A DNA stretch of 64,000 nucleotides from Danxiaibacter flavus (lineage in GTDB: Bacteria; Bacteroidota; Bacteroidia; Chitinophagales; Chitinophagaceae), in contig NZ_JAULBC010000001.1 of assembly GCF_041060425.1 (NCBI RefSeq), forward strand, positions 682,001 through 746,000, given 5' to 3'. The notes beneath the pieces are model-generated. The model saw only the letters and a list, made by a program, of their open reading frames with translations, was not told where the DNA came from and did no database searches. The position numbers and the translations under genes were made by a program. This document shows, piece after piece, positions 1 to 9,595 of this stretch. Numbering within the stretch: the first letter of the stretch is position 1; each line of letters opens with the position of its first letter.

Positions 1-208
1 AGAAGTCAATTTTTAGCCCCTTTATTTTGTTCAGGCAATCCTTAAACCGTTGTGGTGCATTGTCTCCGGGACGTATATGCACATCGGTAATGTGTGCTAA
101 TGTTAGAGCAGGTTTTTTGGGGTTTAGGGCTGAACTGTTATTCGCGCCAACAGACAACGGCAACGTTGCTAAGGCCGGCAGGCTTGTCAAAAATTTTTTT
201 CTATCCAT
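1..208 (-). CDS. Calcineurin-like metallophosphoesterase, N-terminal part (runs off left end)
   Basis: Only the first 69 codons are in the window. Translation of the minus strand from an ATG at 206-208 gives MDRKKFLTSLPALATLPL, an export signal, then a short linker and LTLAHITDVHIRPGD. The D-x-H motif after a beta strand is the first metal-binding motif of calcineurin-like phosphoesterases. The gene lies 117 bp downstream of susD on the same strand, so it probably closes the susCD operon and would release phosphate or act on phosphoesters outside the cytoplasm. The motif is visible; the substrate is unknown and the rest of the catalytic core is outside the window. Confidence 0.72.
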   Translation of the reverse strand, partial: MDRKKFLTSLPALATLPLSVGANNSSALNPKKPALTLAHITDVHIRPGDNAPQRFKDCLNKIKGLKIDF

Positions 209-325
209 AATGTGGAATTATATAAAGAAGCGTTTCAATAGTTAGAGAAAGTCAGCGCAATAGTGCATGTCAAAAACTAATCCATTGAAACGACTTCCTG
301 ATATTGTTATGTTGATTAATGTTTG

Positions 326-2113
326 TTATTCCCAGCCAAAAGGTTGCTTTAATTTCGGGTTTTGAGTTATTTCCAAAACCGGTATGGGCAAATAATAATA
401 CTTAGGTGCTACAAAGTTTCTTGGTGCAAGCCCTGTTACAATTGCGCCACCATTCTCTCCATTTTGGAGATAAACCGTTACGCCCTGATCTCCGAAGGAT
501 CCTGCTTTGTAATAGATCAGCGTTTGCCCTAGTGAATTTTGCAGTTTGTCGGCTTCTGCCGGTATCGCATCAGATTTTTTTATTAGAATAATGTCCGCAA
601 TGCCATCTCCGGTAAGGTCATACTGGCCAAGACCGGGGAAATAAAGACCTTGTGCGTATGGTGCAAAACAAGTTGCTCCTGCGTTCCAACGTAGCAGGTC
701 GTTGTAGCGTTGGCCTTCCAGTGCAAACTCCACTCTTTTTTCTCTTCTGATCTCCAGGATTAGTCCCTTGTTTGCTCCGGAAACATCAGGATATTTGGCC
801 GCTAAAACTGCGTCCGGGCTGGCGTTTGCCGCTGCCATGTTCAATGCAGGCATGCCGGCACGTGTTCTTAGCAAGCCTATTGTTTGATCAATATCCGCCT
901 GTGTTACTGTTCCTAACTCGGCACTAGCCTCGGCATAAGTCAGTAACACTTCTGCATAGCGAATGGCTGCCACGTCAACGCTGCTGACAATTGTGCCGTC
1001 TGTGCTATTATTATTAAATCCTTTCAACTGATGGTACCCTGTAAAATTGTTGTTTAGTTTCTGCACATAAGGTTTGGTGCCCGGTATTACTGCTAACCCC
1101 GGGTATATATATGTAGCATACAAACGTAAATCCCTGTTTTGAAATTCTTCAACAAATTGTTTTTTCTGATAGTTAGGAATGTCCGTATATCTCGTTCCAT
1201 CTTTCATTAAATAGGTCTGCACTAAATCTTTTGAAGGGGATTGCTCGTAATCCAGTAATCCAAAATTTCCGGAACTGGATACACCTTTTGCAACATCATA
1301 CGCAGTATTTAAAATCACTTCCTTATTTCCGCTGAGGTCTGCAGTGTTAAACAGATCGGCATAGTTAGCAGTCAGCGTAAATTTTCCGGAGGCCATAATA
1401 TCACCTGCCTGTTTCTGCGCCATTTGCAAAAATCTGGCAGCAGTGCTTTGCAGGTTCAATTCAGCGTGATATTTACGGTAGGTTCCTTCAAACAACGCCA
1501 TACGTGCGTACATCGCTTTTACAGCCCAAAGACCGGGAGTGCCTGCAGGAACTTTCTCCATTACATTGTTGGCAGCAAAATCCAGGTCCGCAAAAATGCT
1601 GTCCACTACAGCGGTGCGCGGATCGCTGGCCTTGTATAATTGAGCGGAGTCAGATGGGTTAATGGTGTAGCTATACCACGGAACATCCGAATAGTTTTTT
1701 ACTTTGTCTAGATAGAACTTTGCACGATAATAACGGGCCAAACCCGCGTAGTGATTTTTGGTATTTTCCGGCACATTGGCTTTTGCATAATTGTCCAGAA
1801 AATAGTTAATGGATCTCAATCTGCCCCATGTCCAGTTATTAGGTGTATTCTGAGAACTCACGTTACCACCCATCAGGTTTTTCATGGTTACGTTGCCCGT
1901 TGTTGCATAATCATCTGTTGCCTGTTCATTTCCATTTACGAAGAGGGATGACCCGGGGTGATCCAGAAGTCCATTAATATAAAGTGATAAGTCACTTTCT
2001 GTATTAAAATAGAGTTGAGGTGAAATAATGGTTTGTGGATAGCGATCCAAAAAATCCTTCTTGCAAGAACTCAACAATACAAACGTGGTGATGATTGTTA
2101 TGTACTTTTTCAT
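326..2113 (-). CDS. susD: RagB/SusD family outer-membrane nutrient-binding lipoprotein
   Basis: This 595-residue protein begins MKKYITIITTFVLLSSCKKD: a short hydrophobic signal and a lipobox with the lipid-modified Cys at residue 17. An in-frame extension up to 2191 is possible, but it would put a charged segment before the signal, so 2113 was chosen. The N-terminal SusD-like region (DFLDRYPQ, then a helical TPR-like part) and the C-terminal RagB/SusD region (EIRREKRVEFALEGQRYNDL, PKYYYLPIP) are typical. SusD-type proteins sit on the outside of the outer membrane as a lid on the SusC channel and capture the ligand. It follows susC directly, 103 bp downstream. The ligand cannot be read from the sequence. 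Confidence 0.93.
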   Translation of the reverse strand: MKKYITIITTFVLLSSCKKDFLDRYPQTIISPQLYFNTESDLSLYINGLLDHPGSSLFVNGNEQATDDYATTGNVTMKNLMGGNVSSQNTPNNWTWGRLRSINYFLDNYAKANVPENTKNHYAGLARYYRAKFYLDKVKNYSDVPWYSYTINPSDSAQLYKASDPRTAVVDSIFADLDFAANNVMEKVPAGTPGLWAVKAMYARMALFEGTYRKYHAELNLQSTAARFLQMAQKQAGDIMASGKFTLTANYADLFNTADLSGNKEVILNTAYDVAKGVSSSGNFGLLDYEQSPSKDLVQTYLMKDGTRYTDIPNYQKKQFVEEFQNRDLRLYATYIYPGLAVIPGTKPYVQKLNNNFTGYHQLKGFNNNSTDGTIVSSVDVAAIRYAEVLLTYAEASAELGTVTQADIDQTIGLLRTRAGMPALNMAAANASPDAVLAAKYPDVSGANKGLILEIRREKRVEFALEGQRYNDLLRWNAGATCFAPYAQGLYFPGLGQYDLTGDGIADIILIKKSDAIPAEADKLQNSLGQTLIYYKAGSFGDQGVTVYLQNGENGGAIVTGLAPRNFVAPKYYYLPIPVLEITQNPKLKQPFGWE

Positions 2114-2216
2114 CTGTTTATTATTTCTAATGATCTGATATGCCTGGCCAAATAATTTTTTTAAGTGAATTATTCTTAAGGCCCATTTCATTTATATGTT
2201 TTTTAATGACCGGTAA

Positions 2217-5200
2217 TTAAAAGTCAAGATTTACACCAACTGAATATTTTCTCTGGTATGGATATGCCCAGCCATAGCCATCGACAATAGCTTCAGGATC
2301 GACGTATTTTTTAATCTTTGAAAATTCAAACAGGTTTTCCCCGGTGAAAAATATCCTGAGTTTTTGCATGCCTAATCGCCTGATCACATTATGTGGCAAA
2401 CTGTATCCTACAGTTAAATTTTTGACTCTCAGATATGCGGCGCTTAACATGTACTTTGTTTGCGGAATATCAAGGCCTGAACCATAGTTGTTATCTGCAA
2501 GCCATGCCTGCAACACGGGGTAATATGAGTTTGTATTTGCATTCGACAGGCCCGCTGCATTGTATGAATTGGAGTAGGTTGCTTTTTCTGCATCCGTTGC
2601 CGCTGTCTCTCTGTAAAAATCAAGGTTCCAGGGATAAATATTCGCATAAGGTTGTTGGTAAGGTCCCCAGAATAAATAATGATGAGGGTAATAATCCATT
2701 TTAGCAACACCCTGTAAGAATACCGACACATCGATATTGTTCCATGCCATGCTTACATTGAATGAATAACGATACCTGGGTCTTGAATTACCAATAATGC
2801 GTAAATCACCAGGATCTTTATCACTCGTGCCTTTTGTGATTTTCTGATCGCCATTTTGATCTATGTACCTGGGCCATCCGGGTACAATATTTAGTGCTCC
2901 CCACGGAACGATGGCGCTCTCATCCAGCTTGGCTATTTCATTCGTATTTTTAAAGAATCCATCGCTTACCAAACCCCACATTTCCCCGATAGTTTGTCCC
3001 TGGCGATATGGAGCTGAAAACAATCCCAGGGGATTATCATATTTGGTGATTACACTTTTATCATCCCAAACCTGCGCTTTCAGATTTAATGAAAAAGGTT
3101 TAGCAGCTACCGTGAACGTGGTATTATATGCGGCTGAAAATTCCCAACCTTTGGTAGACATATCTGCTGCATTTTGTTGTGGAGCTGAAGTACCTAAAAC
3201 GGCCGGAAGAACTTTCGATGGTACTAACATTCCTGTTGTATTGCGCACATAGTAGTCAAACGTAACGTTAAGATGATTGTTGAGAAATCCTAAATCCGCT
3301 CCAAAATTGCGAACACCAACACTTTCCCATGTGTAATTGTCTGGATCCACATTCAGGCCAGGCACAGTGGTAATGGGTTGCTGACCAGCACCGTTGATCA
3401 AATATCCTGAAGTGCCTAATCCAAGCCCCTGGATGTATCCATAATAGCTTACCGACTGATTTCCCTGCTTTGCGTAAGAAGCGCGTAGTTTAAAGGTAGA
3501 AACTGCTGGAGCTATGGGATCCCAGAAACGCTCTTTGTTTACTACCCAGGCACCGGAAACGCCGGGTGAAAATGCCCAACGTCCATTAGACGGAAATCTT
3601 GATGAGCCATCTTTACGACCTGTGAAAGTAGCAATGTAGCGGTCTTTAAATGTGTAATCTGCCCGTCCAAAATAACTTCTGATAGCATAATCATAATAAG
3701 AAGATCCAAAACCTGATTGTGTAATACCTGGATTAGTGCCCAGCGTAAGACCTATATATGGAAGGCTGGAAGAAATTAACTGGTTTCTGCTTACAGATAG
3801 TGGATTCCATTGATAATACTCCTGGTTGTAGCCGGCGGTAACTTTAATATTATGAGATCCGAATGTCTTATTATAATTCGCAAATACGTCATAAATGTCC
3901 TGTTTTACAGTTCCATTGACATTGGTAATAGAGCCCGGCGCATTAACGGATCTTACATCATTAGGTCCATATCCAACCTGTACGGGAAGATAGGAGTAAT
4001 AGCCATTCCAAAGTTCCCGTTTATTGCTGGCAGTTCCGGTGATCGTTAAGTCGCCGTTCAATAATATTACTGTTCCTCTTAAAATATTATTGAAGCCAAA
4101 ACGCGTTTCTTTATTTCTTCCCCCATCAACTAATTCTGCTGCAAGAATACCCGCAGTATTATTTCCCCAGGAGCCATCAGGGTTTTTAGGCACGTTAACC
4201 GGTTGCGTATAATATACATCGGTTACATTGTAGGAAGGCATATCCTTCACCAATTGATAAACACTCATATTGTCTTCTATCTTCAGCCATGATAAAGGGT
4301 TGATGCCGATATTAGACCTCAGGCCATACCTGTTCCAGTCGTTTTTTGTGAGTTTGATCAGACCGTTTTCGTTGGTATAGTCAGCCGATAATAAATAATT
4401 AATCGGTGTTTTTCCCGCAGAAGAGCCGCTGAAAGAAAGTGTGTGATATTGTGAGAAGTTACTGTTACTAAAGAAATAGTTATTAAAGTTGTAATTACCC
4501 ATATATGCCCATTGTGTAGGATTATCAGGATTTGGCATTACTTCTGGTGCTGACGATGGGTCATCTGACCGTTGCTTGGCCCAGGTTTGTTCCCATGGGG
4601 TAAAGCTGGCATAATCCCACGGAGTATTTTGGGTAGCGGTTTTCATCACCTTTTTATAAATAAACGGATCAGTTATGGGTTCAGGCATCACTGTTCTTTT
4701 CGATATAGCGAAATAATCGTTGTAGGAAACAGTTTGACGGCCACCCGATTTTCCTTTCTTGGTAACGATCATGAGCACGCCGAATGCTGAACGGGCTCCA
4801 TATATAGCGGCAGATGCACCATCACGTAATGTAGTGATGGATTCTACATCTGATGGGTTTATTCTTAATAGATCATCCGTCTGGGCAGCAACGCCATCGA
4901 TCAATATTAAAGGAGACCCGCCTCCTCCATTGATGGATCCAAGTCCACGAATGTTAATGTTGGGAACGCTTCCCGGTGTACCGCCTGAATAAGTAATATT
5001 TAAACCTGCGCTAAGCCCCTGCAATCCTTGCAGTATATTGGCAACCGGACGTTCTGCAATTACGCGTCCTGCGATCTGATCAACAGCTCCGGTAATCTCA
5101 TTTTTTTTACGGGTTCCGTAACCAACATTTACTACTACATCCTGCAACTGATCACTGCTTCCATTCAATTGCAGGTATACGTTTGCCACATTGTTTCCAT

Positions 5201-5450
5201 TCACCCGGAGCTCTTTTAACTCATATCCTAATGAGTTAAATATAAGGGTGGCATTCTTTTGACAGGAAATCGAATAGGTTCCGGATTCATTGGTGGTGAC
5301 ACCGTTACTCGTGCCTTTTATTGTAACAGCAACTCCCTGTAGTAAGCTGCTATCCTTGGCTGACCGCACTACGCCGGTAATTTTTACGTTCTGAGCGCTG
5401 GCATAAATACACAACACGTAAAACAGAATCGCAAAAGACAGTTTTTGCAT
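2217..5450 (-). CDS. susC: SusC/RagA family TonB-linked outer-membrane transporter
   Basis: This 1077-residue protein has a signal peptide (about residues 1-20, ending in SAQ), a carboxypeptidase-regulatory-like domain (about 22-105), the SusC signature DVVVNVGYGTRKK near 105-115, a plug domain (to about 235) with VESITTLRDGASAAIYG, and a long beta-barrel ending in aromatic F as outer-membrane barrels do. It imports a bound oligomer or other large nutrient using TonB energy, paired with the SusD protein downstream. There is no anti-sigma-interacting (STN) domain at the N-terminus, so regulation by an ECF sigma/anti-sigma pair is not indicated. A TetR gene is divergent 449 bp upstream. Confidence 0.95.
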   Translation of the reverse strand: MQKLSFAILFYVLCIYASAQNVKITGVVRSAKDSSLLQGVAVTIKGTSNGVTTNESGTYSISCQKNATLIFNSLGYELKELRVNGNNVANVYLQLNGSSDQLQDVVVNVGYGTRKKNEITGAVDQIAGRVIAERPVANILQGLQGLSAGLNITYSGGTPGSVPNINIRGLGSINGGGGSPLILIDGVAAQTDDLLRINPSDVESITTLRDGASAAIYGARSAFGVLMIVTKKGKSGGRQTVSYNDYFAISKRTVMPEPITDPFIYKKVMKTATQNTPWDYASFTPWEQTWAKQRSDDPSSAPEVMPNPDNPTQWAYMGNYNFNNYFFSNSNFSQYHTLSFSGSSAGKTPINYLLSADYTNENGLIKLTKNDWNRYGLRSNIGINPLSWLKIEDNMSVYQLVKDMPSYNVTDVYYTQPVNVPKNPDGSWGNNTAGILAAELVDGGRNKETRFGFNNILRGTVILLNGDLTITGTASNKRELWNGYYSYLPVQVGYGPNDVRSVNAPGSITNVNGTVKQDIYDVFANYNKTFGSHNIKVTAGYNQEYYQWNPLSVSRNQLISSSLPYIGLTLGTNPGITQSGFGSSYYDYAIRSYFGRADYTFKDRYIATFTGRKDGSSRFPSNGRWAFSPGVSGAWVVNKERFWDPIAPAVSTFKLRASYAKQGNQSVSYYGYIQGLGLGTSGYLINGAGQQPITTVPGLNVDPDNYTWESVGVRNFGADLGFLNNHLNVTFDYYVRNTTGMLVPSKVLPAVLGTSAPQQNAADMSTKGWEFSAAYNTTFTVAAKPFSLNLKAQVWDDKSVITKYDNPLGLFSAPYRQGQTIGEMWGLVSDGFFKNTNEIAKLDESAIVPWGALNIVPGWPRYIDQNGDQKITKGTSDKDPGDLRIIGNSRPRYRYSFNVSMAWNNIDVSVFLQGVAKMDYYPHHYLFWGPYQQPYANIYPWNLDFYRETAATDAEKATYSNSYNAAGLSNANTNSYYPVLQAWLADNNYGSGLDIPQTKYMLSAAYLRVKNLTVGYSLPHNVIRRLGMQKLRIFFTGENLFEFSKIKKYVDPEAIVDGYGWAYPYQRKYSVGVNLDF

Positions 5451-5899
5451 TGTTTAATTTTTAGAGATTTACGATAGTTTTTAAATTTTGAAAGAATAAG
5501 CAGATTATTTGTTTATGGTATTTCACTATCTACATATTACTTCACTATAGCCAGCGCATCATGTAAACAGAATGCAAAAATGAGTGTTTTGGGTATGTTC
5601 GAACATTAATAAATCATTAATTAGTTTGATTGAACGTTCATTTAATAAAAAAATACGGGAAAGCCCTTTAGATTGCAGAAAAAAACATGTAACGGGTAGC
5701 TGCCAGTAGAAAAATGAAGGTCTGGAAAACGTCTGCCTGAAGGTTGAAATACTCAAAAAATGATCACCCAATCTTAGGTTTTAATTGGCTTATCAGTTAA
5801 AAAACATTATTTAAACATTAAACTTGAGTTAATTAGTAAGATTCTGTATTTTCATCCAAAACCAGGATCGTCGTAATCAACGATGTTAAGAGACTTAAT
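5451..5899. promoter_or_regulatory. Divergent susC/tetR intergenic region with two perfect 10-bp palindromes
   Basis: This 449-bp region separates the divergent susC and tetR starts. It holds two perfect palindromes, TGTTCGAACA (5596-5605) and TGAACGTTCA (5631-5640), 35 bp centre to centre. The second resembles operators often seen near TetR genes in this phylum, so both are candidate binding sites for the TetR protein encoded at 5900. A weak promoter candidate for tetR is TTG at 5824-5826 followed after 20 nt by TATTTTCA at 5847-5854. No credible gene was seen here. Confidence 0.45.
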
Positions 5900-6493
5900 A
5901 TGGGAAGAAAAAGCTTAAAGGAACCAAGGCAAAAAGAAATTATAAAAGCCTTTTATAAAGTAGCGAAGAAAGAGGGACTGGAAGAAACCTCCATAGCGAA
6001 AATAGCGGAAGTAATGAACGTAAACCCCAGCCTCATTGTGCATTATTTCAAAAACAAGCAGGAATTAGTGTATGCCCTGGTGACCTACATATTAGACAAG
6101 TATATGCTTATTTACAATGTGGACAACACAAATACGCCCACTTTACAGGACCTTAAGAAACTGATTGATAATTTATTTTCAAAAAAATGGAATAACCTGT
6201 TTGATGACGGATTATTTTATAGTTGTTATGCACTCTCCTTCAGAGATAAAAAAGTCAGGCAAATGTATTACAATATCGGCAGCACGCTTCGCAGCAAACT
6301 GGCTGCCTTTATTGAATTGTGTACCGCTGAAAAAATATTATCTGTGAAAAATATTGAAGAAGTGGCTGATAAACTCTTTGTGCTGGTTGATGGCTCCTAT
6401 TTTTATGTAAGTATTATTCCTGAGAGAAAAGAATATGAAAAAATAATAGAGCGACATAAAGCTGCCGCCTACAATTTACTTGGAATTTCCTGA
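5900..6493 (+). CDS. TetR/AcrR family transcriptional regulator
   Basis: This is a 197-residue protein with an N-terminal TetR helix-turn-helix at about residues 12-56 (TSIAKIAEVMNVNPSLIVHY, then FKNKQELV) followed by an all-helical ligand-binding domain. The length and the position of the DNA-binding domain are normal for the family. It probably represses its own gene and perhaps the divergent susC operon through the palindromes at 5596-5640; that target is inferred from position only. Its 3' end overlaps the end of the convergent membrane-protein gene by 25 bp. The ligand is unknown. Confidence 0.9.
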   Translation: MGRKSLKEPRQKEIIKAFYKVAKKEGLEETSIAKIAEVMNVNPSLIVHYFKNKQELVYALVTYILDKYMLIYNVDNTNTPTLQDLKKLIDNLFSKKWNNLFDDGLFYSCYALSFRDKKVRQMYYNIGSTLRSKLAAFIELCTAEKILSVKNIEEVADKLFVLVDGSYFYVSIIPERKEYEKIIERHKAAAYNLLGIS

Positions 6494-6732
6494 TCCATTT
6501 TGTTTTTAAAATATTTGATGATCCCCACAATGGCAATAAGGCCCCATAAACTGTTTGCTGAGCTGTTTGGTCCGTCGTGAAGGTTGTAAGCTTTAATTGC
6601 CAGGCCTGCACCGCCGATAAGATTGAGCAACTGAAAAAGCCATCCATCAAAAGGGATGCATCGAAAGTTTAATAATAAATAGGCGAGCGTGCAACAACTA
6701 AACCCTATCCAGCCAATGTAATCAATCAGCAT
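6469..6732 (-). CDS. Small CBU_0592-like inner-membrane protein
   Basis: This 87-residue protein has about three hydrophobic segments: IGWIGFSCCTLAYLLLNF, LFQLLNLIGGAGLAIKAY and SLWGLIAIVGIIKYF. The pattern of a short loop, G-rich second helix and N/D-rich loop resembles the CBU_0592 family of small membrane proteins of unknown function. The stop codon lies inside the end of the convergent tetR gene. It has no obvious operon partner. Confidence 0.7.
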   Translation of the reverse strand: MLIDYIGWIGFSCCTLAYLLLNFRCIPFDGWLFQLLNLIGGAGLAIKAYNLHDGPNSSANSLWGLIAIVGIIKYFKNKMDQEIPSKL

Positions 6733-7237
6733 AAATTTTTTTTGCTAAAAATAGAGTTTTATTTAAAAAATCGTCAGGTTGCTCCCGGCGTGTTGACATA
6801 GACCTTGGATATATTTTGCTGAGTATTTCCATGATTTTTTAAGAGGAATCCGTCCGATAATTTGAACGCATATATAATCAACGAACAGAGTGGAGAACGC
6901 TTGCCTTTTACTTAAGAAAGGTCAACCTTAATTCCGGATCCGGATTGGACATATTTATTGTCTCGTGAATTGCATAGCTGGTATTTTTTATTAAGCCCAT
7001 TCTGAAAGGCTCTAAAATCCACTGTTTTGTAGAATTGGTTCAAATTTTAAAGCCTGATTGAGATCGCGCTTTTTGGTTTCTATTGGTTGAAAAGATCTTA
7101 TTTCTTTTATGGATAACAATTGATAACGATTTGAAAAACTTATTCAGCGTAGCCAGCCTTAAGTTGTTCTGTTTTGTCTGACAATAGAGGAGCGATGGGC
7201 GGTTTGGATTTTTTGTGCGGGTAAAATAATCAAACGT
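6733..7237. other. Gene-free stretch
   Basis: This 505-bp region is AT-rich, with stops in all frames and no recognisable domain, repeat or RNA. It precedes the glyoxalase remnant and may contain decayed coding sequence, but nothing can be assigned. Confidence 0.5.
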
Positions 7238-7441
7238 TTGCGTAATTTTTTAGCGCCGCCGGCACCCGGAGGTTGGAATCGTTTTCAATTACAGGTAGAA
7301 AATATTGAGTCGGTGGTAGAAGATCTTAAGAAACATGGCGCCACATTCAGAAACAAAATTGTACAGGGTGTTCGAGGCAAACAGATACTTCTTGAAGATC
7401 CTTCAAAGAACGTAATTGAATTATTTGAATTTCCTTCCTGA
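7238..7441 (+). pseudogene. C-terminal fragment of a glyoxalase/bleomycin-resistance (VOC) protein
   Basis: About 60 codons encode the second half of a vicinal-oxygen-chelate domain: APPAPGGWNRFQLQVENIES, then EDLKKHGATFRNKIVQG, then GKQILLEDPSKNVIELFEF. The E of IELFEF is a usual metal ligand. VOC proteins of this type are about 120-130 residues. The N-terminal beta-alpha-beta module with the first metal ligand is missing: the frame stays open for a short way upstream but shows no VOC-like residues and no ATG. The piece therefore looks like a truncated gene. The only starts available are TTG-type. Confidence 0.65.
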
Positions 7442-7658
7442 TAAGATCAACGATCCGGGACATTTTATTTCACCATTATTCATTCATCGTATTAAGACGA
7501 CTTTATCATAGGGTGAACATTTTACACACAACAAATATTCCAATCATCATTTGATGATTAGCTGCCGGATTGTTTTTTATTCCTGAGAGCGTTCAAAAAC
7601 TACTTTGAGGCCTGGATCCGTTTCTCATGAACCATTACAGATGAATGCGATTTGACTT

Positions 7659-8051
7659 TTATGCCTGCCCTTTAGTATCTTCGGTTTCTTCATTCCCTGT
7701 TAATTTATCCCATAGCTTTTTGGCGCCTTCTTTAATGTCGTCCAGTTTTTCTTCTATTTCCTCTTTAATGTGACCTGATTTAACATCTTCCCAAACTTCT
7801 TCTGCTTTTTCTTTGATATCACCGGCTATTTCCGTTGCTTTTTCTTTAACGTCGCCGGCCAGATCTGCAGCCTTGTTTTTCCATTCGTCAAAAGTGCTTT
7901 CAGCTTTATCGGCGGCCTCTCCGGCCACATTTTCGGCCTTGTCTTTGGCATCGCCGGCAGCGTCCTTTACCTTTTCTTTCATTTCATTAAATGTATCGGC
8001 GGCTTTTTCGTTGGATTTATCTTCCGGGAAAGTTGCGTTAGTGTCTTGCAT
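7659..8051 (-). CDS. LEA/YtxH-like amphipathic helical stress protein
   Basis: This 130-residue protein is very rich in K, E, D and A, with repeated approximately 11-residue units such as EKVKDAAGDAKDKAEN, ADKAESTFDEWKNKAADLAG and EIAGDIKEKAEEVWEDVKSG. This is the pattern of late-embryogenesis-abundant (group 3) and YtxH/CsbD-like proteins, which form amphipathic helices under stress or desiccation. It has no signal peptide. The start MQDTNATFP at 8051 was preferred to an in-frame ATG at 8120, since the extension does not fit the composition. The gene is divergent from the NtrC-type regulator and could be controlled by it, an inference from position. Confidence 0.72.
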   Translation of the reverse strand: MQDTNATFPEDKSNEKAADTFNEMKEKVKDAAGDAKDKAENVAGEAADKAESTFDEWKNKAADLAGDVKEKATEIAGDIKEKAEEVWEDVKSGHIKEEIEEKLDDIKEGAKKLWDKLTGNEETEDTKGQA

Positions 8052-8254
8052 AAAATTTGTTTTTAATTGTTGATCATAAAAAGTACAATTTGCAAACAAA
8101 AATGTCAAGTAGTTGTTCACTGTTTTTAATTATTTAACGGGTATTACCGCTGCCGGGTAGGGTGAAGGATGTTTAAAGACCGTATTGCAACATCAATTGA
8201 ATGTTTGCTACCTTTAACCGCTATTTTCCAGCATATTGCATAAAAATTTGTTTC

Positions 8255-9595
8255 ATGCCGAACGCCAGTGTTTTAATTATTGATGATGAGGACAAATTGA
8301 GGGGACTATTAAAACGTATCATTACACTTGAAGGTTATACTGTTTTGGAGGCACCTACACTTAAGCTTGCACATAAAATATTAGAAAAAGAACCTGTTGA
8401 CGTTATTCTGTGTGATGTAAAATTACCGGATGGTAACGGGGTAGACTTTGTGCAGCAGATAAAACCTCAGTACCCGTTAATAGAAACTATTCTGCTTACA
8501 GCCTACGGAAATATTCACGACGGGGTGCAGGCTATCAAAAACGGCGCATTTGACTATATAACTAAAGGTGATGACAATGAAAAAATCATTCCCTTGCTGG
8601 CCCGTGCGACAGAAAAGGCGCAATTGCAAAAACGCATTCAGCAACTGGAGAAACAAGTTGGCCGCAAATACAGCTTCGATACCATCCTGGGGAATTCGTC
8701 TTCCATAAAACAAGCGATTGCGATGGCGCAAAAAGTAAGTGCTACAGACGCGACCGTATTGCTGATGGGTGAAACTGGCAGCGGGAAAGAAGTATTTGCA
8801 CAGGCCATTCATTTTAACAGCAAACGGACGAAAGGGAATTTCGTCGCGATTAACTGTAGCGCATTTACGAAAGATCTTTTGGAAAGCGAAATCTTCGGAC
8901 ATAAAGCCGGCGCATTTACCGGTGCCGTAAAAGATAAAAAGGGGTTGATTGAAGAGGCAGATAATGGTACACTCTTTTTGGATGAGATGGGGGAAATGCC
9001 GCTGGAGTTGCAGGCGAAATTGTTGCGGGTACTTGAGAACAATGAATACATCAAAGTGGGTGACACAAAAACGCTGAAGGCAAATGTGCGCATAATAGCT
9101 GCCACCAACCGAAACCTGGAAGAGGAGGTGAACAACGGACATTTCAGGGAAGATCTTTTTTACAGATTAAATGTGTTTACCATCACCCTGCCGTCGCTGA
9201 ATGAACGAAAGGAAGATATTCCGCTCTTCGCAACTTTTTACGTAAAAATGTTCAGCGACAAGTTGGGTAAGAATATAAAAGGTATCGACAAAGAAGCTCT
9301 GCAATTATTGAAGAACCATAATTGGAAGGGCAATATCCGTGAATTAAAGAATATCATTGAAAGGGCGTGTATTTTGGCTGACGGGCACCAACTTATCGTA
9401 AATGATCTGCCAATTGATTTCCAGGAAGTTCATGAACCCAGGTTTCTTTCGGCCTTCGACCTTGCTGCCGTTGAGAAACTACATATACAACGCGTATTAA
9501 ATCATACCGGCGGAAATAAAACTGAAGCCGCCAGGCTGATGAATATCGGTTTGACGACGCTGTACAGGAAGATAGAGGAGTATGGAATTAGGTAA
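8255..9595 (+). CDS. Sigma-54-dependent response regulator (NtrC family)
   Basis: This 446-residue protein has three domains in the standard order. The receiver domain (about 1-120) has the acidic pair D10-D11, phospho-acceptor D54 (ILCDVKLPDG), T82 and K104. The AAA+ domain (about 142-380) has Walker A GETGSGKE (172-179), the sigma-54 contact motif GAFTGA (219-224) and Walker B LFLDEMGEM. A C-terminal Fis-type helix-turn-helix (GGNKTEAARLMNIGLTTLYR) follows. It activates sigma-54 promoters after phosphorylation. The histidine kinase is not in this window. A start at 8201 is possible, but MPNASVLIIDDE is the family-like N-terminus. The TAA stop (9593-9595) lies in the first unit of a repeat tract. 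Confidence 0.95.
   Translation: MPNASVLIIDDEDKLRGLLKRIITLEGYTVLEAPTLKLAHKILEKEPVDVILCDVKLPDGNGVDFVQQIKPQYPLIETILLTAYGNIHDGVQAIKNGAFDYITKGDDNEKIIPLLARATEKAQLQKRIQQLEKQVGRKYSFDTILGNSSSIKQAIAMAQKVSATDATVLLMGETGSGKEVFAQAIHFNSKRTKGNFVAINCSAFTKDLLESEIFGHKAGAFTGAVKDKKGLIEEADNGTLFLDEMGEMPLELQAKLLRVLENNEYIKVGDTKTLKANVRIIAATNRNLEEEVNNGHFREDLFYRLNVFTITLPSLNERKEDIPLFATFYVKMFSDKLGKNIKGIDKEALQLLKNHNWKGNIRELKNIIERACILADGHQLIVNDLPIDFQEVHEPRFLSAFDLAAVEKLHIQRVLNHTGGNKTEAARLMNIGLTTLYRKIEEYGIR

Noticed and set aside
27..245. Plus-strand 72-codon open frame at the left edge
   Set aside because: It is the reverse shadow of the phosphoesterase start, which has a signal peptide and a D-x-H motif on the minus strand.
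5559..5771. Minus-strand 70-codon frame between susC and tetR
   Set aside because: It has no domain, covers the palindromic operator-like sites and has the composition of AT-rich intergenic DNA.
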